Position numbers and translations under genes: made by a program. A DNA stretch of 64,000 nucleotides from NCBI GenBank assembly GCA_024516035.1, contig CM044959.1, forward strand, positions 24,066,933-24,130,932, given 5' to 3'. The stretch is from Bactericera cockerelli (lineage: Eukaryota; Arthropoda; Insecta; Hemiptera; Triozidae). Below are positions 25,120 to 36,892 of the stretch, piece by piece; position 1 is the stretch's first letter; each line of letters begins with the position of its first letter. The notes beneath the pieces are model-generated. The model worked only from the letters and a program-made list of their open reading frames with translations. It had not been told where the DNA came from and ran no database searches.

Positions 25120-25489
25120 TTTGGTCAGTTGGGTTTTGGACCTTGAATAGTAAAGATGAAAATGTCCCAATGGTTGCAGACTCGTATGCAAGCGTTTTTC
25201 CTTTTTAGATTTGTACCCAACGCCTTGGGGTAGGCAACTTGAAACAAGCATAAGGTCTTTAGGGACCCCAATGGTTTCGCATTGTGAGGGTCGGGAAATG
25301 TAATCAGGGGAGCGTACACATCAGCTTTGAACACAAACAATTAATAACAAAGGCAAACACGACAGAAAAAGTTCGGAAAAATGTTGACTTAAATTTGATT
25401 GTTTTCGAAATATGGTTACAGGGTGGCCGGAAGAAGATATGCAGATATAAACTTGCAAATCTCGAACAACACGGAGACATGAAGGAATT

Positions 25490-25840
25490 TAAAAGAAGAA
25501 AAAAAGTGTGCCCCGGAACCGCTTTCGCATTTTATTATTATTAAACAAGTTAAATCAAGTTTTATTTACAAAATAATGACATAGAATATAATTATACATA
25601 CATAGATAAATAAATTATTATTTATAATAAAATTAAGAAAACAAAACTTGATCAAGGGCGGTGCTAATGCCAACGGCATTCTCTTCCGCACCACCCTTCT
25701 TCAGGGCACTTTACCTTTACATCCATGCCATTCCAGAATCGGAAAATTTCGGTCAGAAATTTCCTCTCCGGCCGGGTTTCGAACCCGCAACCTCCGGGTC
25801 AGCAACCAATGCTCTTAACCACTAAGCCACGGAGGTCGGC
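25490..25840 (-). mobile_element. tRNA-derived SINE (family R), split by a nested element
   Basis: Same family as 16131-16336: box A GTGGCTTAGTGGTTAAGAGC, box B GGTTCGAAACC and 3' GCGGTTCCGGGGCAC. A 15-bp duplication AGACATGAAGGAATT flanks it (25475-25489 and 25841-25855). The retrotransposon tail at 25533-25694 interrupts it. Confidence 0.9.
25533..25694 (-). mobile_element. Retrotransposon 3' end (family A) nested in a SINE
   Basis: On the minus strand it reads GGAAGAG, hairpin AATGCC-GTT-GGCATT (25666-25680), CACCGCCCTTGATCAAG, AATAAAACTTGATT and (AAT)n. It splits the SINE at 25490-25840 in the middle of its 3' body, so it inserted later. Confidence 0.75.
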
Positions 25841-26059
25841 AGACATGAAGGAATTAGTTTGATGTTTATCAGTATTTTTTTAAATGAAAGTTCTCTTCTT
25901 TACAAAGCTCTGGAATACCTGGAATCGAAGCCTCAGCATTGATACGGAGTTCAAAGATGTTTTGATAGATTGCTTTTGTAGAAGCAACACTCAGCTTGTA
26001 GTAATTTTCTCTACACACTGAATATTTATTCATTTGACCAGCCATACACTACACATACA

Positions 26060-26260
26060 GTTTGTTCCAGTAGCTCAGAGACGGTACTCTGTGAATCTAT
26101 TGATTCCAGAGGTCGCCGGTTCGAAACCTAGCCGGGACATGGCAAGTTATCCTCCCACTTGCGATTTTTACCGCATAATAATACGTTTTGGGCTTACTGC
26201 TGGAATAAGGGTATTTAATAGTCCTAATTGGGCAGTATAAATAAGGCTATATTTTTACTA
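26060..26260 (+). mobile_element. tRNA-derived SINE (family E)
   Basis: Head TAGCTCAGAGACGG with box B CCGGTTCGAAACC, then GCCGGGACATGGC and a 3' module GGGCTTACTGCTGGAATAAG, TAGTCCTAATTGGGCAGTAT and AATAAGGC. Copies at 50500 and 58018. Confidence 0.8.
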
Positions 26261-27639
26261 TACACATCTTTCATCCAATATTAGCACGAAAAAATTCTCT
26301 GTCGAAATGGTTGAAAAAGTTCACGATAGTAAAACAAAAGTAAACCATGAACTGTTTGATATTCAAGTCCGTCACACTGGCAATTTAGTAACATTCTTCA
26401 TCTATCTCAAGTTCAGGAATTTTTTTGTATTGTTCACAGATTTTTTTACCCTGTTTGTTTACATATCTTGTAATTTTCTGAGGCCTTTTCCCAAGGGGAT
26501 CTCCTAAATATTTTGAAGGCTTCTTCAGAAATTGCATCTGTGACCCTCCTATAATATTTCATTCTCTGTTGGATAAAAAAGTTTCCCTTGAACCCCCTAT
26601 TACAACTCCTTACTGTACCTGCTATACATTTAAATATTGATTATTTCCGTTTGGTAAAGTTTGATAAATGAGCGGATCCAGAAAGGCGATTTCAATTGTC
26701 TGACAAAGTATAAGCTCTTGCAAATGACTAAACAAACACTTTACAAATAACCCGAAAAATACCCATGTTTTGAAGATAGTTTTATTTCTTCTTTCTCTTA
26801 CTATAGTAAATGCATTAAACAAATAATTCTATTCTAACTAAATTAAATATCCAAGTTCTTTTTCATTAGGCTGCGAATAAACTTGCTGCATCGACAATAT
26901 CGACATACATACAAAATAACTAGCAATTCTAAAATTTTAGGTACGAGTATCTGAACATGACATTCAGAAAAGTAAAGTATTCGAATATATCTCGAAATTC
27001 GAAATGTTCTTAAATAATCTCCTTGTACCATATTGCATAGAATAAAATATGAAACATATTCGAACACAGGTTTTACACTAAATCACCATTACCATTACGA
27101 AAATGACCCTCCCAGCTTACATATTTTATGTTTCAACAAATATGATGAAAAATGATCATACACCAAAAGCAAGAGGAAGAGTAGAAAAAAAATCTAAAAC
27201 TTCCCCTCTGTTTTGACGGCAAATGTTTCGTTTTTCCGCCATTAATTTCACCGAAACAGTCAGCATAAGTTTTGCCGGCTGATATTTTTTGCTGCTTCAT
27301 TACAGCTATCATTAATCACATCACCGGGTCAGGTTGTTTGGAGAAAACTCCAGCTCTGACCAATTGGGTCGTGTGTTCAATTTCTGCCAGACAAAATATT
27401 ATGGTTTTCTGTTTAAGCGGCATCTATCCTGTTCTTATCAGGTATCTCTTTCATATTCATAGGAAAGAATATATAATAATAATAAGAGATAGAGAGCCAT
27501 CTAACTGAATACCAACACCACGCGAAATCTCTGCTCAGCGCAAATTTGATTCTTACATTTACAATTTTCAAAATTTGAAGTATTTGAAGTTTTTAAAAAC
27601 TAACTACTTGTAGGATGCTACTCGTACTTCACTTGTTAC

Positions 27640-27965
27640 ATTCTAAGAAAACGTCAACCGTCTGGAGATCAAAAGCCACGGAGGCAAAAGTTCCTGAGGA
27701 GGATAAAAGCCTTTCCCGTGGCTCTCCAACACGTAACTATCAAAATCCCGCTTGGTCACCTCAATGACAAGATTCATTGTGGACTAAGGGATCACGACGC
27801 GACGGTTGAAGAACCAAAAAGCTGAATTTTATACACAGCCCTGCCTAGCTATAGGAAAATTGTTTGTTCTCGGCTAGGCAGGAGTACCCCCGAAGAACTA
27901 CAGTATTGATTGTTTAGGGTTTAGGTGAATAAAAACGTTATAATAATAATAATAATAATGAAATA
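27640..27965 (+). mobile_element. Probable non-LTR retrotransposon 3' end with hairpin and (TAA)n
   Basis: An open frame without a start runs into a TGA at about 27823 (KPRRQKFLRRIKAF, then IPLGHLNDKIHCGL); I do not recognise it. Behind it come a 10-bp perfect stem CCTGCCTAGC/GCTAGGCAGG (27840-27882), GAACTACAGT, GAATAAAAACG and (TAA)n. Coding end, hairpin and TAA tail are the layout of a 5'-truncated LINE. Related 3' sequence is seen at 35585-35650. Confidence 0.5.
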
Positions 27966-28017
27966 ATATTTTGACTACCGGTGCACCAGTAAATAAAAGT
28001 AAATACGGAATAGCTTC

Positions 28018-28340
28018 GAGCGCACGAATAGCTCAGTGGTTAAGCACTCACTTTCCATACGGAAGGTCCTGGGTTCGAACCCCCGCGCCGACAAACATTT
28101 CTATTTAAATTTTGGTTACAGTTGTTTGTAAGGGATACCTTCCGGTGCGCTCGTGTTGACCTAAATGAGAAGTATTGTGTCACTTCTCGCCCATCAGAGG
28201 GGAGGCACACGGGTGTGAAACACTCATCTTAAAAAAAAAAAAAAAACATTTTAAAGTTGTGGTTCAAACTAGTGATTACACTGCAAAAACAGTACCTCCT
28301 GTTTCATGGATACCACATAAAAAAGGCTGTAAAACACTCA

Positions 28341-28378
<38 letters not shown>
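28018..28378 (+). mobile_element. tRNA-derived SINE (family A), with dimeric 3' end
   Basis: The tRNA-like head has box A TAGCTCAGTGGTTAAGCAC and box B GGTTCGAACCC. The body is GGTTACAGTTGTTTGTAAGG and CCTTCCGGTGCGCTCGTG. Two copies of the closing GTGAAACACTCATCTT-type module, each followed by poly(A), show either a dimeric tail or a second retroposed tail. Sequence could be mistaken for a tRNA gene, but the attached body and tails mark a SINE. Confidence 0.88.
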
Positions 28379-28381
<3 letters not shown>

Positions 28382-28505
28382 TACTCGAGCGAAGGTTGAA
28401 AATAAAGTAGGTAGTTTTTTTTTAAATTTAATTATACTTAACGCCCTGCAAACGAGAGAAATTACTAAGAAAAATGTCTAAATATAGTTATAATGTTTGA
28501 CTCAC

Positions 28506-28653
28506 GTTCCCAGGAGCACCCATAGAGCTCCACCCGCATGCACACAGTCCTGGGGTACACACTGTACGGGATGAAGCGCACCCGCTCCGCCACGAAGGGA
28601 AACACCAGCTCTTGCCGGACCTCCAGGTAGGTGTTGATGTTGCCGGACAGGAT
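28506..28653 (-). CDS. Ddr: Ddr exon: C-terminal part of the discoidin domain
   Basis: This 148-bp exon is bounded by the acceptor CTGTTCCAG and the donor GAAC|GTGAGT. It encodes ILSGNINTYLEV, then FVAERVRFIPYS, then VCMRVELYGCSWE. The RVRFIP and CMRVELYGC blocks are the standard end of an F5/8 type C fold, and the two cysteines are those that close the domain in DDR proteins. The exon enters in phase 0 from the exon at 40122 and leaves one base, which pairs with the two opening bases of the next exon. It is clearly more GC-rich than the surrounding intron. A 243-bp inverted-repeat element begins only 50 bp upstream of its acceptor (28704-28946). Confidence 0.92.
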
Positions 28654-28703
28654 CTGGAACAGAGATCCGGCCAAACTATGAGAGCCTGACTAATACAATA
28701 AAT

Positions 28704-28946
28704 GAATGGGTGAGTAGAAGAACCAGGAATGTCAAAAATCGATTATTATTTTTTTCGTAGAATAAGAAGGAATGTACTCTTGTCTATCATCTCTGTGAAT
28801 ATGAAGGAGAAATACCCCTTAAAAGTATATTTTTTTTCGATTTTAAAGTACATTTTTACTATACTCACTAGCATGATAAATTGTCTTATTTTTGCTTTCC
28901 TGAAATGTCGATTTTTGACATTCCTGGTTCTTCTACTCACCCATTC
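28704..28946. mobile_element. MITE with perfect long inverted ends
   Basis: The left end starts GAATGGGTGAGTAGAAG and continues through ACCAGGAATGTCAAAAATCG; the right end is its exact reverse complement, a perfect pair of about 35 bp. AAAT occurs on both flanks, a possible 4-bp duplication. Interior is A/T-rich and non-coding. It lies 50 bp upstream of a Ddr splice acceptor. Confidence 0.8.
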
Positions 28947-28955
28947 AAATAATAA

Positions 28956-29155
28956 TGTTCTGATATTCATGCACATCTAGTACAACTTCTCACTTTTCTG
29001 TTTGTACTGATTAAAATAGAGAGGTTAGTTGATGACATGTATATTCAGAACTATTACCTGCTGATGAGAGCAAAGAAGCTCGAAACAGCTGTCCAGGTAT
29101 GTTCTGATATTCATGCACATCTAGTACAACTTCTCACTTTTCTGTTTATACTGAT
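28956..29155. repeat. 56-bp direct repeat, two copies
   Basis: TGTTCTGATATTCATGCACA starts at 28956 and again at 29100; the copies differ by one base over 56 bp. Confidence 0.95.
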
Positions 29156-30664
29156 ACTGATAATACAGCTCAAGAGCAAAGATGTACCTGAACTACGTGA
29201 AGCAACGTCAAAGATACCTGAAGCAACTTCTTTCCGAATGCCATTATATTGGGTACCCTACCTAGTAGGAAGTCTTTGGAGGAGATATTTTTTTATCGAC
29301 AAAGACAATTTATGATAAAGTTTGAATTCCGATATCAGATTTGCTCGTACCAGAATCGGTAACTATTTACTGTACTGTTAAAACAAAAAACTATTTACAG
29401 CCGCAAAACTGGTTGTTATACAAGTTAAGTTAATATAGTTTTATTTTACAGCATTGAGTTGATTTCATATGGGCAGTTCAAAAGATAAGTCACATTCTGG
29501 TGTAAGAAATAGTACTAATGAAAATCAGTTCCATTTTACGAGTACTTTGGTATCAAGTCTTAAAAAACTGGAAACCTTCCAAATTTCAGCGCCTATTCGG
29601 AACACAATCTTTATTTGCACTCTACCTACTATTACTCTGATATTTGGTCCGTTTTCGAATTTAGAGCAAAAAAGGTAACACAGAATCCAAGTCCCCCAAA
29701 GGATACCAACTCATCCTCCCTCGCACATAATGTAAACATCTTCCACTTGAGCTGTTTTCATATTTTATTTATTTTTATTCCATTTCTCCTCCTGCTACCT
29801 CTCTCTTCTCTTCCTCTCCAACTTCATGTAATTTCCTTTTTCTCTGCTTTATGTGATTTGTTGTAACTTTCTGCGCATAATAATAAGTTTAATACGTAAT
29901 ATTAATGCCTTTGTGCTCTCCGTTGCTAGCAGGGACAATTTCTTCTCCATTCCATTCGACTGAATATGTAAATTTCATCGACTTGATTTTGTAACTTTTG
30001 TTGATAACAGACTCATATTCAGACTGGGAATTCGCTTTGTTAGTAAAGCTCATTTTCATTCCCATGAAAAAGGTTATTGGCCATTATAAATGCTTCTTTT
30101 TAAATCGACCTGAGCGTGCCATTATTTGAAGGTCAATAATAAAATCCTTCAACTTTTCAGAGACAAAATTTTGTATGGAGGCACACAGAAAATTCCAGTT
30201 GAAAGTTCTTTGGTAGGGATTTATTGAAAAGAGACTTATTGATCGCACTTGAACGTGTTCCAATTACCCTGACTCTCAATTTTCCTTCCTAATACTTGCC
30301 TCACAAAAGAATCAAGTCAAAATGAGGCAAACTTCTCAGAACAGGGTAAGTATATGTATAACAGAGGTTGAACAGGCTTTTTCTACATTGAGCAACTTGT
30401 TTCTCAGAAACTCAAGAAGTAAAAATATTCCAGACGTGTGTTTTTTTCCCCATTTTGGAAATTGTATATTTTTTAAGTTTTAAGTATCTTTTTTGCCGCA
30501 TATCAGAGAACCTGTCATTTACAGAAAAAGTCTGTTGTACTCAAAGTAATAAAACATTTTCGAAATCCGTCCGAAAAATGCTCTCAGGAGCGATACTAGG
30601 AACAGGAACACTTTGTAAAGAGGATTTTGTTTCAGGATGGGTTAGAATTAATAACAATTAAAAT
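29156..30664. other. No gene recognised
   Basis: Ddr intron DNA without supportable features. Confidence 0.6.
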
Positions 30665-31100
30665 TGGATAAGAACGGCTCTGCATTTAGTGCAGACTCCA
30701 AGGTTACTGAATAGGATTTAAGACGTAATTATAAAACATCATGGCCCAGCATTTAGTGGAGACTATAAGGTTACTGAATAGGATTTAAGACGTAATTATA
30801 AAACATCATGGCCTTTCATTTAGTGGAAACTCCGATTTGACTGAACTGGATGTAAGACATAATTATAAAATAGAACGGTCCTGTATTTAGTGGAGACTCC
30901 AAGATTCCTTAACTGGATTTAAGAGATTATTGTAAAACAGAACGACTCTGAATTTAGTGGAGACTCCAAGATTCCTTAACTGGATTTAAGACATAATTAT
31001 AAAATAGAACGGTCCTGTATTTAGTGGAGACTCCAAGATTCCTTAACTGGATTTAAGAGATTATTGTAAAACAGAACGACTCTGAATTTAGTGGAAACAC
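30665..31100. repeat. 67-bp tandem array with dimeric higher-order repeat
   Basis: TTTAGTG recurs at 30685, 30752, 30819, 30886, 30953, 31020 and 31087, exactly 67 bp apart. Units include GGATTTAAGACATAATTATA. The last four units alternate between an ACGGTCCTGTAT and an ACGACTCTGAAT ending, so a 134-bp dimer has been duplicated. Confidence 0.95.
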
Positions 31101-31414
31101 TTGGGAGGATGCTAATGTATATTGGAATAATGTAATTTAATTATTCTATATCAAAAAAAAACATTAAAATGAAAATCACATTATTTCGAACCTGAAAATT
31201 GCGGATTCTGACGACAGCTTAAGTTCAAAACTTTTTAATTAAACTTTCACAAACAAAAGATCAATAAGACTGGTGTTTCTTGACAAGTTGTTTTTTTTTG
31301 TATAGACTCATCATATTTTTGTAGTTCAAATAATTAAAAAACTTGAACTCTTTCCCATCGTCAGGTCATAATCCTTTTCGCGTTGCTAACACTGACATGT
31401 AATGACTTTTTAAA

Positions 31415-31680
31415 TTTGAGACCTGGGTTCGATTCCCAGCGGGGGAGGATTTTTTCTGCTCTGTACTTGGATGTTCGGGGTCCACTCATACCTCGTGAGG
31501 AAAAATGAGTAGCTGCTTTAATGTGAAGCAGCGACCAGTGGCAGAATCTTAGACAAAAAAATAATACAAGATATTGTAAATTAAGGTGGTAAAGTCCTAT
31601 GATTCTGCGCTACCCACTAAAATTGTGACATAATAACACAAAGAAAAAGCATTATTATTATTATTATTATTACTTTTTAA
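31415..31680 (+). mobile_element. tRNA-derived SINE (family D)
   Basis: Box B GGGTTCGATTCCCAGC is followed by GGGGTCCACTCATACCTCGT, a CAGCGACCAGTGGCAG segment and TACCCACTAAAATTGTGACA, ending in (ATT)n. Its A box is decayed. Confidence 0.75.
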
Positions 31681-32029
31681 ATTTGCAGTTCTGCTAGTGA
31701 TGTACAATGCCGTCCAATTTTCTGCGGAGAAAAGAGTTAAATTATATAATTATTTGTTTGCTACACTAACAATATCATAATTATTATGTAAATGTACTGT
31801 TTCCTTTTCTATCATTACTAAATACTTTTGATGATATGAAGTTAGAATAAAATAACAACGCATTAACAAAAACACACAATTTTATTAATTGCATTAATTG
31901 GAACAACGATAAAGTAAAGGGAACTAACTCTACCGTTACTACACACTCTGCTGCAGTGTCTCATTCTTTATATAAGGCGTTATTCATACCTCGGCCAAAG
32001 AGTTTCATAGGTAGATAGTTATGTACAAT

Positions 32030-32250
32030 ACGGCAGTTTCGTAACCTGAGGGTCAGTGGTTCGAGTCCCAAGTATAGCAAATATTTTGTAAGGTGATTTT
32101 GATTAATTGTAACATCACGGTTGTGTGAAAACAAATCGTCAGCTGGAAGGTAAAACTGACTATCTGCATTTGGATATTTTTTTAGGTGAGCCACGCAAAG
32201 TTTTGGGGTGGCGGGCATTCCTGAAAAAACCTTTCCGGTGGACTGTTTTG
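32030..32250 (+). mobile_element. tRNA-derived SINE (family F)
   Basis: Box B GTGGTTCGAGTCCC follows CGTAACCTGAGGGTC; the body AGCAAATATTTTGTAAGG and TAACATCACGG resembles that at 35363. Confidence 0.55.
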
Positions 32251-32405
32251 CGCTCACAATTGAATTTTTCTACTATATTGCATCCATAACACCGATTTCA
32301 CCAAATGAATATTAAAATCTTAACTAAAAATCGGAAAAATGACCAACTGTCACTTGGTCAGTTTTACCTTCTAGCCGACGAAATATGATAAGCTGAATGT
32401 GATAA

Positions 32406-32690
32406 GAGCGCACGATTAGCTCAGTGGAAGATACTCGCTTGCCATGGGGAAGGTTCCCCGAGCCGAAAAAAATATTCCATTTAAAATTTGGATACAGTTC
32501 TTTGTAAAGGATACCTTCCGGTGCATTCGTGTTGACCCAGCACCTACATGGGAAGTATTATGTCACTTCTCGCCCATCAGAGAGGAGATGGGCAGGTTAC
32601 AACACAGACCACAAGCATCTACAGTAGCTCCTGTTTCATGGCTACAAAATAAAAAAGTCTGTGAAACACTCATCTTTATTTTTAACTTGC
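32406..32690 (+). mobile_element. tRNA-derived SINE (family A)
   Basis: Starts GAGCGCACGATTAGCTCAGT, with box B lost by a deletion after GGAAGGTTCCCC. The body TTCTTTGTAAAGGATACC, CCTTCCGGTGCATTCGTG and the tail GTGAAACACTCATCTTT match the copy at 28018. Confidence 0.85.
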
Positions 32691-32699
32691 AATAATTTA

Positions 32700-34369
32700 A
32701 AAAATTACAGATACCTAATCCACTAGACAAAATGTATGTCATTACTTCATTAATCATCAGTAACGTGAAATACAAGACGTTCATCTCACTTGCGCACCTC
32801 ATGTACATTGCTATAAACATGAAACGTCCGTTATGTTATTAAGAATGGGGTAAGGAAAGGATAGGGTTGAGAGGAGAGAGACCGCCAGAAGGTTTGCAAA
32901 CAACATACAGGATATTAAGGGTAACCCAATGGTAGGAGGTGGGGAATGTAGGTTACAGGAGGGAGAGGGGGTGACAAGGATGAAGTGGAGGTAAAAGAAA
33001 AATAACAGAAAATAGCGCCGCTGGTATCTTGTGGATAGCGACGGTGGTTATGGGAGGGATAAGTGAGTGGTGGGGGAATACAGGAGGATGGGAAGGTGCA
33101 ATTTATAACGAAGTCATTAGTAGCAAGTCCATGCACCTGAGCTCAGAGGAAACCAGGCAACACTGCTTGGAGGATCCCCCTCCCTGCCCCCTAATTCTTT
33201 GTCATATTACGAGTAAGATATATGTGCCTGTTTTATATTTTCTACCCTTCCCTGATCTGCCCCGGGAAATGTGATACATTTTTGTGAGGCTTTTCATAAT
33301 TATTCTTTGTGCGGTCGAGGCTTTCTGATAGCTGAAGGAGAAACAGAAGAGGAAAGGATTTGGATGTAACAAACTCTCCAGGATGAGACATGGAAAAACT
33401 TCTCAGTCTCATGTGTGATCTTCACCACGGATGAAAAGAAAACCAAGACAGTCATCAATAGACATTAGACATGTTCTCTCTATGCTGAAAGTTACCTAAC
33501 TTCAATGGTTTTGGGAAGTGGGGGATTTCTAAAATATCACGCTTTCCATATAGATCACGAGTATAATAGGTATGTGGTTAGATATCTGGTTTCATTCAAA
33601 AGGAGATATCCAAAAAAGGAAAAACAAAAGAATCTAGATTCTAGACAGTGCTAATGAGAAAAGCAGAATCCTGAGTTTTATTTCTGAGAACAGATAAAAC
33701 AAGGTCTGCTAGGTAAAGTATGCATTTCTGCAGTACAACCCCAACACAGATACATTAATGTGGTGACTATACAGACAAAGTTCAAGTGGCATTAGAGGAA
33801 GGGAGATGGAGCTTTCCTGCACACTAAAACAAAGAGACTTTTGCATTTTCAAGCTTTTTAAAAACAGCTCAAATGTTTTTATAAGCTAAAATCTTCTCGG
33901 TAGAAAAGCTTTCAAAGTTCAACTTTCTGCTCCGAAAGCAGAACTCAGCCTACACTCCTACAGTGACTGCATAACAAGATGCGGCCTCATACGATGGATT
34001 TTGAACATGCGATTGTTAATTATTATGAAAGCGACAAATATTAGTGGTTAGCTGAAAATGCTCAGAGTCATCGAGCCACGTTAAATAAAAGCTGAAGAAA
34101 GATCTGTTTTTACATGAATTTTCATCAGTATTATACTTTGCAGCTTATGAACAATAAAACATGAAAATTAATAACTATGTATATTCAAAATGCCTTGAAT
34201 TTTACGCAATTATATTTTCAACAAAATCCCTACAACTATTTTCAAGCGAATTGCTTGTTGGGTTAGTTTTGCAACAGTTTCAAAATTAATAGCAGCTAGG
34301 GGCACCTTCTTCATACCGTCCGTCGTTTCTGCGCTAGGGATCACCCTGAGTCTTGACAGAATTTTTTCA
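32700..34369. other. No gene recognised
   Basis: Ddr intron; a purine-rich G/A block lies at 32840-33100. Confidence 0.6.
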
Positions 34370-34990
34370 CTTTACTTATCCTATAATAAGGAAAGTATTG
34401 TATTCGTCGAAAATTTGACCTACCCAGTTTTTCACATTTCAGAACGAATCATAACCTCAGGATACCAAAAAAGTTGTTTTCGGCCATTGGTCCGTGTGTC
34501 TGTCTCTGTCTGAACACGATATCTCGAGAACGGTACGAGCTAGATTTGAAATTTGGAAAGGAAAATTATTTTATACATCAGACGAACCACGAAAGTTTTA
34601 GTTAAAATCAACCGCAGGGCCGCAAAAATCGGTTCCTCTGGATTGGTTACATTTACAAAATTTACAAAAATAATAATTACAGAACAACATTTTCTTCGAT
34701 TAAAAAATAATAGGTCTCTATGCTGATCATTTTTTTAATATCTTGAACTTTTCGGACCTCGGCCCCAATTTACCGGTATTTTGGGGGGGACCCGCTTTGA
34801 CTAACTTTTTTATTTTTCATCCTAAATGGGGGTTGAGACATATAAAATTCAATAATTTTGAGTTGCTGATTACGAATTTGGCACTAATTTTTTTAGCTAT
34901 CTGTTACCGTTGAGTCACCAGTGGCGGAATTCGACTTATTTTTGGGGGATAAGGAAAGTCGTGTGATGTTTAAACCAGATTTTTTAATGA
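34370..34990 (-). repeat. Dispersed repeat (family B), single inverted copy
   Basis: On the minus strand it runs from AAATCTGGTTTAAACATCAC through CGAATTCCGCCACTGGTGAC, AAAATACCGGTAAATTG, CGTTCTCGAGATATCGTG and AACAACTTTTTTGGTATCCT to TTCCTTATTATAGGATAAG. It lacks the internal duplications of 8830-9935. Confidence 0.75.
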
Positions 34991-35362
34991 CTATTGTGGG
35001 CTCAGGGGAACTCTAACAATTAAAAGAGATGATTACAGTAAAACAAACAAGCAGAACAGAAAAAGTTATAAAAAGGATGCAAATATTTTTTCTCTGTAAC
35101 ATCATGGTAGAAAATTTTGATAAGTCAACATTGCAGTCCGTTCATTCTCGCAAATGAGAACTAGTTTGACAATTTCATAGACTGAAACTATGTACAGTTC
35201 TTGTACGTACATTTGTACAAGAATATAATTGAGTAAACTTCCCTGAGGAAAATACAGAGTCCTGAATATGACTTCCTGGGCAGATGTAAATTTAATTTTA
35301 GTAACGAAGGACAAGTTCCTGCCTGTGTAAGCAGTGTGTACAGATATTTATACAAGAAAACG

Positions 35363-35500
35363 ACCTCAGTAGCTTGATGGATAAGGCGGCGGACTTGTGA
35401 CCTGAAGGTCCCAAGTTCAGCAAAGATTTAGTAAAGCGAGTTTGAGTAGTCGTGACATGACGAAAGTGATTAACACATACGATAACTTTTAAAAACTTAT
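35363..35500 (+). mobile_element. tRNA-derived SINE (family F)
   Basis: Head CGACCTCAGTAGCTTGATGG, GATAAGGCGGCGGAC and ACCTGAAGGTCCCAAGTTC look like a decayed tRNA head; AGCAAAGATTTAGTAAAGCG follows as in 32030. Confidence 0.6.
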
Positions 35501-35584
35501 TTCTAAAAGAAAAATTGGGCGCTGTGGAAACATATAATATGTTATCTAGTGTTTTAATTGTGTTATGGTTTTCCAGTTAAGTTG

Positions 35585-35655
35585 CCCATCAAGCGAAACG
35601 GTCGTTTCGCGGGAGAACGCCTCCCAGAAACTACAGTGCTTATATAACGGTAAAT
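35585..35655 (+). repeat. Hairpin motif like that at 27840
   Basis: Perfect GCGAAACG/CGTTTCGC stem followed by GGGAGAACGCCTCCCAG and AAACTACAGTG, resembling the sequence after the hairpin at 27873 (GGAGTACCCC then GAACTACAGT). Probably another truncated retrotransposon tail. Confidence 0.35.
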
Positions 35656-36809
35656 ATAGTTTGTATGTATTTTGTCTGATCGAAAAGCTAATGTTGCGAT
35701 GAGAAATATTCATTAATTATAACAAAAACCAATCATTTAGTGACGAAAGAATATGTTTTCACTATAATAACTTCATGACGTCACTAAAGCTCTTTTGGGA
35801 ACGCTCGAAAAGTTTCATAAGATCACACAAATTCATAAAATCACACAAATCTTTTTAGGAAACAGCGTTCTCCTTCGTTTTTAACACGAAGTGTAATTTT
35901 TGTAGATAATTATTACAATCAACCCTCAGTTAGAGAGAGCCAGGAAAAATAATAAGAGTAAATAAACTACATATTATTTAAACTCATAATTTTCCTGATT
36001 CTATTTCATGTCACATGCTATCCATTAAAAATATTCCATATAATAATAATATGAAGTAAATACCTATATAATATATCAACTTTTTTCCTTTATTATTTTA
36101 CTACAAGAATAATGCATTATTGCATTTTAAGTACCCATTCTAAATTCCATTTCAGATTTCACAATAATCATAAAGTATTATCAAGGTTGTAACTCTGAAT
36201 TCAGAATAAATCTAATGAGCGATACATTTTAAAGCCCAGAATTTACTCCTTAACAAATACATAGAAAAACATATAACACAGATAACACATAAAACACCAT
36301 CTATTTAAAATGAGCATTTTTTCTACCATAGAAAACGCGATCATTGTACCGTTCTCACAACAAGCTGTGAGCAACAGTTTGAAACAAAAAATAATTTTAA
36401 AAAAGCTGGAGGAAATTTTTTGCTCAAAGCTGTAAGTTGTTGTATGAAAAATGGAAAGTACTTTAGAGTGAGAGGAACGAAAGAAAAAGGTCGTATGGTT
36501 ATGGTACAGCGATGCGGTGGAATATGAAAAGCTTGGGTCGAGAGAGGGAGAGCGGAAAGAAAAACAGCTTTTGGGAAAAAGCCCCAACCCAGCGGCGATG
36601 TACGATGGGGTGGTATTCTTGTGAAAGCGGCGTCTTGCTGAGAGTTCTGACCTGGTCTTCTCTGTATTAATGTCTGATGTTGAGATGTCATCTAGCTAGG
36701 TACAGGAAAAATAGGTTTAAAAAAATAGGACGAACAGACGAACGATGGGCTAGTTTCTCATCCCAATAAAGTGAAAAGGAAATCTGCATAGTGTATATCC
36801 TTTTCAATG

Positions 36810-36892
36810 TAGTAGTAAACTCTTTATTGAAATTTATTTACATAAATCACAAAGGACAGGATTATTGCCTAAGGCAATCTCTACCATCCAAC
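36810..36892 (-). mobile_element. Retrotransposon 3' end (family A)
   Basis: Minus-strand GGATGGTAGAG, hairpin ATTGCC-TTA-GGCAAT (36864-36878), AATCCTGTCCTTTG and AATAAAGAGTTT, matching the copy at 7505. Confidence 0.6.

Noticed and set aside
28018..28095. Functional tRNA gene
   Set aside because: Box A and B are good, but the sequence continues into a SINE body shared with two other loci and ends in poly(A).
30361..30450. EVEQAFSTLSNLF on the plus strand as a hAT dimerisation domain
   Set aside because: Only a loose match over about 15 residues, without inverted ends or further conserved blocks.
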